Source: Bacillus pseudomycoides DSM 12442
GTDB taxonomy: Bacteria > Bacillota > Bacilli > Bacillales > Bacillaceae_G
Assembly: GCF_000161455.1 (NCBI RefSeq)
Contig: NZ_CM000745.1
Location: 5,548,254 to 5,557,614, forward strand
Reading direction: 5' to 3'
Length of the DNA stretch: 9,361 nt
Both the position numbers and the translations under genes were made by a program. Shown here in pieces: positions 5,124-9,361 of the stretch (the stretch's first letter is position 1; each line of letters starts with the position of its first letter). The notes below the pieces were generated by a model. That model was given only the letters and a program-made list of their open reading frames with translations, did not search any database and was not told the origin of the DNA.

Positions 5124-6554
5124 ATGAATTTATCGATTTTAGATGAACTAGAATTGTTTTCTAAAGAATTACAACGATATATGTCACCACATGTTTTAGA
5201 ACAGTTAGCTAGAGAGATAGGATTTGTTCAAAGAAAAAGTAAATACCGTGCTCAAGATTTAGTGGCTCTATGTGTTTGGTTAAGCCAAAATATAGCTCAT
5301 ACTTCATTGACACAATTATGTAGTCGCTTAGAAACGAATACAGGTATTTCTATGAGTCCAGAAGGACTCAATCAACGATTTAATTCTCAGGCTGTGCAGT
5401 TTTTACAACAAATATTAACCTATTTACTCCACCAACAACTCTGTACATCTAGTAAGATTTCAACTTTATATACAAACCATTTTCGCAGTATTCGTGTATT
5501 GGATTCTACACATTTTCAGATTCCAGATAAATTTGCTTCTACATATCAAGGTTCAGGAGGTAGTGGTCATAGTGCTGGTGTGAAAATTCAACTAGAGTAC
5601 GATTTACTTAGTGGTCAGTTTTTACATGTTCATGTAGGGTCTGGAAAGCACAATGATAAAAATTATGGTTCTACTTGCTTAACGTCTCTTCAACCGCACG
5701 ATGTATGTATACGTGATTTAGGATATTTTGATTTGAAAGATCTGCATACGATAGACGAGTGTGGTGCTTATTTTATTTCTCGATTAAAGCTCAATACTCG
5801 TATATATCAGAAGAATAGAGAGCCTGAATACTTTCAAAATGGAACAATAAAAAAACACTCTGAGTACGTCCAACTAGATATGGAGCAATTTATTGACCAA
5901 TTACAGTCTGGTGAAACATATGAGATTCCTGAGATTTATATTGGAATGTATCAAAAACTTCCTGCAAGACTTATTCTGTATAAATTAACTGAAACGCAAA
6001 TGAAACGTAGACAAAAGGACTTAGCATCTAAAGAGCACAAGAAGCAAATCACCTATAAAGAACGCAGTAAGCGACTTAGTGCAATCAACTTCTACATTAC
6101 GAATATCCCTTCGGAATACCTACCAAGGGAACAAGTATACGATTTTTACTCCTTACGATGGCAAATTGAATTGATATTTAAAACATGGAAATCATTTTTT
6201 CGTATTCATCATTGTAATTCTGTAAAATTAGAACGGTTAGAATGTCATTTATATGGACAATTAATTAGTATCCTTCTTTGTTCCTCCACCATGTTTCAAA
6301 TGCGTCAATTACTCCTCACCAAGAAGAAACGAGAGCTGAGTGAATATAAAGCGGTTTATATTATTAAAGATTACTTTCTACTTCTTTATCAAGCTCTACA
6401 AAAAGATACTCAAGAACTATCAAAAATCTTGCTTCGTTTGTTTAATTTTTTGCAGAAAAACGGAAGGAAATCTCATCGATATGAGAAGAAAACAGTCTTT
6501 GATATATTGGGTGTCATATACACTTGTTTCGTTACTCATAATCATGTAGCTTAA
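5124..6554 (+). CDS. IS231-type transposase (IS4 family), intact
   Basis: This encodes 476 residues, practically the length of the IS231A transposase (478), and similar to it along its whole length as I recall that protein. The DDE active site is visible: D127 in VLDST, D198 in IRDLGYF, and E349 in the IS4 signature Y342-(2)-R345-(3)-E349-(6)-K356 within YSLRWQIELIFKTWK. No frameshift or stop interrupts it. The start is the ATG at 5124 (MNLSILDELELF...), matching the family N-terminus; the frame is open a little further upstream. It cuts and joins the 18-20 bp terminal repeats. Because such repeats also bound M1, M3, M4 and the cassette at 6836-8108, this enzyme could move them in trans. Confidence 0.95.
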   Translation: MNLSILDELELFSKELQRYMSPHVLEQLAREIGFVQRKSKYRAQDLVALCVWLSQNIAHTSLTQLCSRLETNTGISMSPEGLNQRFNSQAVQFLQQILTYLLHQQLCTSSKISTLYTNHFRSIRVLDSTHFQIPDKFASTYQGSGGSGHSAGVKIQLEYDLLSGQFLHVHVGSGKHNDKNYGSTCLTSLQPHDVCIRDLGYFDLKDLHTIDECGAYFISRLKLNTRIYQKNREPEYFQNGTIKKHSEYVQLDMEQFIDQLQSGETYEIPEIYIGMYQKLPARLILYKLTETQMKRRQKDLASKEHKKQITYKERSKRLSAINFYITNIPSEYLPREQVYDFYSLRWQIELIFKTWKSFFRIHHCNSVKLERLECHLYGQLISILLCSSTMFQMRQLLLTKKKRELSEYKAVYIIKDYFLLLYQALQKDTQELSKILLRLFNFLQKNGRKSHRYEKKTVFDILGVIYTCFVTHNHVA

Positions 6555-6565
6555 TTAAAAAAATG

Positions 6566-6584
6566 AAACCCGTTAGGGTTTATT
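6566..6584 (+). terminator. Terminator after the transposase gene
   Basis: AAACCC (6566-6571) and GGGTTT (6576-6581) form a 6-bp stem with a 4-base loop 11 bases past the stop, followed by ATTT. The U-run is short, so efficiency may be modest. Confidence 0.5.
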
Positions 6585-6680
6585 TGGTATGCAGATTTTT
6601 AGATAGCTGATATCACCTCTTTAGAAAACAGAAAAAATCTAGTTGAACGGACTTTTACTTAATCTTAGGTTGATGGGCAT

Positions 6681-6692
6681 GGGTCCCGCCCC
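6681..6692. repeat. Right target-site duplication of the 3-kb transposon
   Basis: GGGTCCCGCCCC repeats 3666-3677 exactly. Only one base (A at 6693) separates it from the left end of the next miniature element, so the transposon inserted directly beside M3, into a target copy that M3 already abutted. Confidence 0.8.
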
Positions 6693-6693
6693 A

Positions 6694-6824
6694 CATCGCT
6701 ATCAAGCTAAGGTTTTAATATACCCCCTAAATAAAAATTTTCTTTCTCTACAGATAGTTATTTTCAGAAGTCCGCTTATTTTTTTCGTTTTGGGGCGTTT
6801 ATTTTTCTTAAGTTGATGGACGTG
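6694..6824 (+). mobile_element. M3: 131-bp miniature element with IS231-type ends
   Basis: The left end CATCGCTATCAAGCTAAG (6694-6711) and right end CTTAAGTTGATGGACGTG (6807-6824) are inverted repeats. It is noncoding and has the same plan as M1 and M4: a C-rich block, AAAATTTTC, TACAG, a TTTTTTTCGTTTT tract and a G-rich block before the right end. It sits tightly between the right duplication of the 3-kb transposon and GGGTAGCACCA (6825-6835), which begins the next cassette. Confidence 0.7.
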
Positions 6825-6914
6825 GGGTAGCACCACATCGCCATCAACTTAAGAGTACTTACTACCCATTATTGTTATAAAAGTTATTCTTCCTAGATTA
6901 ATCAGAGGGATGAA

Positions 6915-6942
6915 AAAAAACACCCTCACAGGTGTCTTTTTT
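6915..6942 (-). terminator. Bidirectional terminator downstream of the wall-binding protein gene
   Basis: ACACC (6920-6924) and GGTGT (6931-6935) form the core stem with a 6-base loop. It is flanked by A-tracts and T-tracts, so both strands show a U-run; the minus-strand run of eight T is the better one. It lies about 60 bases past the leftward gene's stop. Confidence 0.7.
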
Positions 6943-7002
6943 CATTATAGAAATATCTTAAAATAGATATCTGATGTCATTTATTCAATAAAAAACCCTT
7001 TG

Positions 7003-7797
7003 TTACATCATAACGCCATTATCTTTGAATGAATACCATTTACCATCAATGAAATGTTTTCCTACTGCCATTGCACCATTAGATTGTAAATAGTACCAAT
7101 TTCCATTATCTTGTACCCAACCTGTTTTCATTGTGCCATCTGCATTCATATAGTACCAATTATCCTTATCTTGTACCCAACTTGTTTGCATCTTAGCACC
7201 AACAAAGTAATACCAGCTTCCTTGATAACTTAACCAGCCATTATAAGCACCTCCGTTATCTTTGAAATAATGCCACTGATTATTAATTAAATTCCAACCC
7301 GTTACCATTGAGCCATCAGGAAGGAAATAATTACCTTGTAGGAATTCTCCTATCCAACCTGTTCGCATTTTCCCTTTACTAAATCCATCTAAATAATATG
7401 TTTTATCATTATATTTAAGATAGCCCATGTGTAGATTTCCGCCTTCGAGAATGTAATACCAATCTCCCTCATATTGAACCCATCCCGTATTTGTATACAG
7501 TGCACCGTCTGTTCCTAATAAGTAAGCTCCATTTTCATCTTCAATATAGCCCATTTTCATTTTTCCGCTTGCATCAAAGTAGTACCATTTTCCTCCATCT
7601 TGTAGCCATCCTGTTTTCTTCATACCCTTTTGATCATAGAAATACCATGTTTCTCCGTCTTTTACCCAACCACTTTGTTGCATTGTCTGTTCTGCTTTTG
7701 GAGCGTCCTGCTTCATATTATCTTGTTTTTCTGCATGTGATACTGCAGGAACGATAAACATTGTAGACATCAAAATTGGTAAAATAGCTTTCTTCAT
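7003..7797 (-). CDS. Secreted cell-wall-binding-repeat protein
   Basis: This encodes 264 residues. The N-terminus MKKAILPILMSTMFIVPAVS and following HA form a classic signal peptide, with cleavage probably after VSHA (residue 22). After a short charged linker (23-41) the remainder is about ten tandem repeats of roughly 20 residues with the pattern GW-x(6-8)-W-Y-Y/F-x(4-6)-G-x-M, for example GWVQDNGNWYYLQSNGAMAV (226-245). This is the CW-binding/choline-binding type repeat (Pfam CW_binding_1), which forms a beta-solenoid binding cell-wall or carbohydrate ligands. No catalytic domain is attached, unlike autolysins with such tails, so it is a pure binding or surface-decoration protein, or a split-off tail. 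The ribosome binding site GGGGGA lies 8 bases before the ATG. It is a monocistronic gene with a clear promoter and terminator inside an IS231-ended cassette. Confidence 0.88.
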   Translation of the reverse strand: MKKAILPILMSTMFIVPAVSHAEKQDNMKQDAPKAEQTMQQSGWVKDGETWYFYDQKGMKKTGWLQDGGKWYYFDASGKMKMGYIEDENGAYLLGTDGALYTNTGWVQYEGDWYYILEGGNLHMGYLKYNDKTYYLDGFSKGKMRTGWIGEFLQGNYFLPDGSMVTGWNLINNQWHYFKDNGGAYNGWLSYQGSWYYFVGAKMQTSWVQDKDNWYYMNADGTMKTGWVQDNGNWYYLQSNGAMAVGKHFIDGKWYSFKDNGVMM

Positions 7798-7850
7798 TTT
7801 CTATATCCCCCAAATAATGTGTAATTTTAGTTTTTATTTCCACAAACAGA

Positions 7851-7879
7851 ATTATATTATAATATTTAAATATAATCAA
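7851..7879 (-). promoter_or_regulatory. SigA-type promoter of the wall-binding protein gene
   Basis: On the minus strand TTGATT (7874-7879) and a perfect TATAAT (7851-7856) are separated by exactly 17 bases. The start codon is about 50 bases downstream. Confidence 0.7.
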
Positions 7880-7886
7880 TAGTTTT

Positions 7887-7963
7887 TGTAACAAAAATGT
7901 AATATTTTTTAATTTAACGAAACAAAATATCCATTAATGTAATTATTGTTACTTTTCAGTTAC
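7887..7963. promoter_or_regulatory. Paired 11-bp-spaced direct repeats upstream of the promoter
   Basis: TGTAAC (7887-7892) and TGTAAT (7898-7903) repeat with an 11-bp period, 7 bases upstream of the -35. Further upstream GTTAC (7948-7952) and GTTAC (7959-7963) repeat with the same period in the opposite sense. Head-to-tail repeats spaced one helical turn apart are typical of OmpR/PhoB-type response-regulator sites. Which regulator binds, if any, is unknown. Confidence 0.4.
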
Positions 7964-7979
7964 AGTGTAGGTATCATTA

Positions 7980-8108
7980 CATATCTATCAACTTAAGGGA
8001 TTAATTGTCCCAAAAACGAAAAAGATGAGTCGAATTCTCATAAATAACTGTAAAAAGGTAAAATTTTCGTTATGGGGGGTGACCTGTTTTCTTAGGTTGA
8101 TGGCGATG
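7980..8108 (-). mobile_element. M4: 129-bp miniature element in reverse orientation, right end of the cassette
   Basis: The ends are CATATCTATCAACTTAAG (7980-7997) and CTTAGGTTGATGGCGATG (8091-8108). Read on the minus strand the body closely resembles M1 and has the same length of 129 bp; a 28-base core (8041-8068) is identical in reverse complement. The inner end matches the consensus less well than the outer one. The outer end appears to be shared with the larger cassette beginning at 6836. Confidence 0.7.
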
Positions 8109-8322
8109 GGGTACCGCCAGCATTTTAGAAAAAAACACGCTAAGCAAAAAATACAATAAGCTGCCCATATGGACAGCTCCTTTACATAATTCTCGAAAGC
8201 GGAAGTTAAATATTTAACTCAAAGTTTTGAAAGAAAAAACAGCTAAACTAAAAAAAGAATTGGAATACGAAGAATAACATTAAAAAAAACTACGAATAAA
8301 AATATTCGAAGGAAGGTAATTA
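8109..8322. other. Gene-free spacer with a target-like site, a hairpin and a possible gene remnant
   Basis: GGGTACCGCCA (8109-8119) is a target-like flank of the cassette. AGCTGCCCATATGGACAGCT (8159-8178) is a near-perfect 20-bp palindrome with one mismatched pair, a possible old terminator stem. Bases 8221-8277 read in one frame as KVLKEKTAKLKKELEYEE followed by a stop, resembling the charged helical C-terminus of a protein. A stop lies directly upstream and there is no start, so at most it is the tail of a lost gene. Confidence 0.35.
8281..8308 (-). terminator. Terminator of the yunG-like gene
   Basis: CGAATA (8293-8298) and TATTCG (8303-8308) form a 6-bp stem with a 4-base loop. On the minus strand it is followed within 3 bases by eight T residues, about 15 bases past the stop codon. 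Confidence 0.6.
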
Positions 8323-8673
8323 CTATTCATTTGTTATTTTTTCGTTTACTCTTTGCTTTAAATAATTATATTGTTTGTCATTTGTATCTGCAAAAGCTTC
8401 TTCTCTATTAGAAGGAACATCCATATATTCGATAGAACTAGGAAATTGACTTTCTGTAAAATCATAACGTTTTTCATTGATTTCATTATAAAAATGCCAT
8501 CCTTCTTCAAGTTCTGTCTTTAATATTTCTCCTCCATACAAATCATTTATCACTAGTGCTGTTACACCACATTGTCCCATTGCAGGATTGTTTAAAGTCC
8601 ACTTAGAACTTGATTCTATCGACCAAGATTGAAGTAAAATATTTTTTATGTTTTCCCCTTCGAAAAATAACAT
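8323..8673 (-). CDS. YunG-like conserved protein of unknown function
   Basis: This encodes 116 soluble residues with no signal peptide or membrane segment. The block KWTLNNPAMGQCGVTALVI (24-42), then GWHFYNEINEKRYDFTESQF (58-77), is what I associate with the YunG family of Bacillus, whose role is unknown. Cys35 at a helix start, His60 and Asp71 are arranged in the C-H-D order used by papain/transglutaminase-fold enzymes, so a small cysteine hydrolase or a degenerate relative is possible; that is inference. The ribosome binding site AGGAG lies 8 bases ahead of the ATG. It lies downstream of the GNAT gene on the same strand with a 113-bp gap, so co-transcription is possible but not required. 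It has its own terminator. Confidence 0.7.
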   Translation of the reverse strand: MLFFEGENIKNILLQSWSIESSSKWTLNNPAMGQCGVTALVINDLYGGEILKTELEEGWHFYNEINEKRYDFTESQFPSSIEYMDVPSNREEAFADTNDKQYNYLKQRVNEKITNE

Positions 8674-8786
8674 TTTCCCATCTCCTATATTAAATATTTA
8701 TTTACGGAACTTACTTGCAAATATTCATCACAGAAATAAATACCAATAATGTTGTTTAAAAACTATCTCTCTTTTCAAATAAAAAA

Positions 8787-9290
8787 CTAAATAAATTTAT
8801 AATAAATAACCGTTGCATCAAATTCACCATTCGGAGAAATTGCATACCCCGGTATTTTGCCGGATTCTTGATAGTCTAATGACTTGTACAATCTATTGGA
8901 AGGATCTCCTTCTCTAGTATCTAATACTAAAAGAGACCTACTTTCTTGTTTTGCTCTTTCTTCTGCTTTTTGCATAAGTGAACGTCCAATACCGTTACGT
9001 CTAAAGCTAGGATGAGTCATTAACTTGCAAATTTCAGCTCTGTGGATTCCATTCGGCTTTGTAATTAAATGCAATTGAACACTGCCTGCCACTTTATTGT
9101 TTATTTTGGCAATAAACAATATCACCTCTGGTGCTAAAACAGTTTGCCAATACTTTGTCGATTCTTCTTGTTCCAGTGGAGGTAAAAAACCTATTGACGC
9201 TCCATCATCTACTACAGTTTTCAAAAGTTCAGAAAGCTCTTCAATATCTTTATCAAGTAGTTTAATCTCTTTTATTTCTAGATTTTGCAT
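8787..9290 (-). CDS. GNAT-family N-acetyltransferase
   Basis: This encodes 167 residues, a typical stand-alone GNAT domain that transfers an acetyl group from acetyl-CoA to an amine. The acetyl-CoA pyrophosphate-binding motif A is present as RRNGIGRSLM (97-106), fitting (Q/R)xxGxG/A, preceded by the strand EICKLMTHPSF (86-96). Motif B follows around 117-140 (RSLLVLDTREGDPSNRLYKS then LDY). The N-terminal part (1-70) has the expected helix-strand pattern, with VAGSVQLHLI as strand 2-3. The substrate cannot be told: small molecule, drug or protein. The ribosome binding site GGGGGAG precedes the ATG at good spacing. It lies outside the recognisable IS231-ended units and may be resident DNA. Confidence 0.88.
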   Translation of the reverse strand: MQNLEIKEIKLLDKDIEELSELLKTVVDDGASIGFLPPLEQEESTKYWQTVLAPEVILFIAKINNKVAGSVQLHLITKPNGIHRAEICKLMTHPSFRRNGIGRSLMQKAEERAKQESRSLLVLDTREGDPSNRLYKSLDYQESGKIPGYAISPNGEFDATVIYYKFI

Positions 9291-9311
9291 TACTTCTCCC
9301 CCTTTTTCCTA

Positions 9312-9320
9312 ATTGTACCA
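9312..9320 (-). promoter_or_regulatory. Candidate extended -10 promoter of the GNAT gene
   Basis: On the minus strand TGGTACAAT (9312-9320) has a TACAAT -10 preceded by TGn. At the proper distance upstream there is no good -35, which an extended -10 can tolerate. Confidence 0.35.
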
Positions 9321-9361
9321 TTCGAAAGAAGTGATATGTTGTGTAATTTTGGTTGTATATC

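Larger units (their letters stand above)
3678..6681 (+). mobile_element. 3.0-kb IS231-type transposon carrying passenger genes (transporter-IS-like)
   Basis: The left end CATCACCATCAAGCTAAG (3678-3695) and right end CTTAGGTTGATGGGCATG (6664-6681) are inverted repeats with 15 of 18 matches. The unit is flanked by the perfect duplication described at 3666-3677 and 6681-6692, so it probably inserted as one block. It holds a vestigial miniature element, padR, a HAAS/VanZ-like gene and an intact IS231 transposase. A normal IS231 is about 1.65 kb with the transposase near its left end. Here no good left terminal repeat is found just before the transposase; only GAGGATCTTGGAACC near 4980 resembles sequence just inside other left ends. 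The usual left end thus seems replaced by one 1.3 kb further out, turning padR and the VanZ-like gene into passengers. Confidence 0.8.
6836..8108. mobile_element. 1273-bp transposase-less cassette (MIC-like) carrying the wall-binding protein gene
   Basis: The left end CATCGCCATCAACTTAAG (6836-6853) and the reverse complement of the right end CTTAGGTTGATGGCGATG (8091-8108) match at 17 of 18 positions, the best-matched pair in the window. The flanks GGGTAGCACCA (6825-6835) and GGGTACCGCCA (8109-8119) agree at 8 of 11 positions and have the IS231 target shape, so a once-perfect duplication may have drifted. Inside are one gene, its terminator and promoter, and miniature element M4 at the right end. 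Mobile insertion cassettes (MIC231) with IS231 ends and a passenger gene but no transposase are known in the B. cereus group; this has that organisation. Confidence 0.65.

Noticed and set aside
6340..6549. Plus-strand open frame inside the transposase
   Set aside because: It is an out-of-frame shadow of the intact transposase gene.
7491..7757. Plus-strand open frame opposite the wall-binding gene
   Set aside because: It is the antisense of tandem repeats with clear coding sense on the other strand.
9097..9312. Plus-strand open frame opposite the GNAT gene
   Set aside because: It is the low-complexity, serine-rich antisense of a clear acetyltransferase gene.
1..9361. CRISPR array or reverse-transcriptase/defence system
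   Set aside because: The repeats are inverted, unevenly spaced and transposon-like; no cas, RT or nuclease gene is present.

Overview
The window looks like a chromosomal or plasmid accessory region of a Bacillus cereus group organism (B. cereus / thuringiensis / anthracis). The reasons are its low-GC Gram-positive style with strong GGAGG ribosome binding sites, a full-length transposase matching IS231 (an IS4-family element typical of this group), several copies of IS231-type terminal repeats, and homologues of Bacillus YqeB, YunG and CYP107-type P450 proteins. No rRNA, tRNA or CRISPR array was seen.

Layout, left to right. The first 37 bases are the right end of a small IS231-related repeat that continues off the window. 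Next are a TetR-family repressor with its promoter and two operator-like palindromes (58-757) and a YqeB-like membrane protein (1006-1701). A 129-bp miniature element (M1, 1913-2041) follows, then a large hairpin (2135-2219) acting as the terminator of a leftward cytochrome P450 gene (2249-3487). A 3.0-kb transposon (about 3678-6681) comes next. It is bounded by IS231-type inverted ends and a perfect 11-12 bp target duplication, and it carries padR, a HAAS/VanZ-like membrane protein and an intact IS231 transposase. After it lie a second miniature element (M3, 6694-6824) and a transposase-less cassette (6836-8108) carrying a secreted cell-wall-binding-repeat protein, with another miniature element (M4, 7980-8108) forming its right end. 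The last part (8109-9361) holds a YunG-like protein and a GNAT acetyltransferase, both leftward.

The main theme is modular gene mobility. Nearly every accessory gene sits between IS231-type ends. Two blocks look like true mobile units: a 'transporter IS' with passenger genes plus transposase, and a mobile insertion cassette (MIC) that would need the transposase in trans. In both, one end is supplied by a full or decayed copy of a ~130-bp miniature element. This suggests passengers are captured when IS231 transposase pairs a miniature element's end with a more distant IS231 end. The passengers are mostly envelope- or drug-related (PadR regulator, VanZ-like protein, wall-binding protein), each with its own local regulation visible in the DNA.
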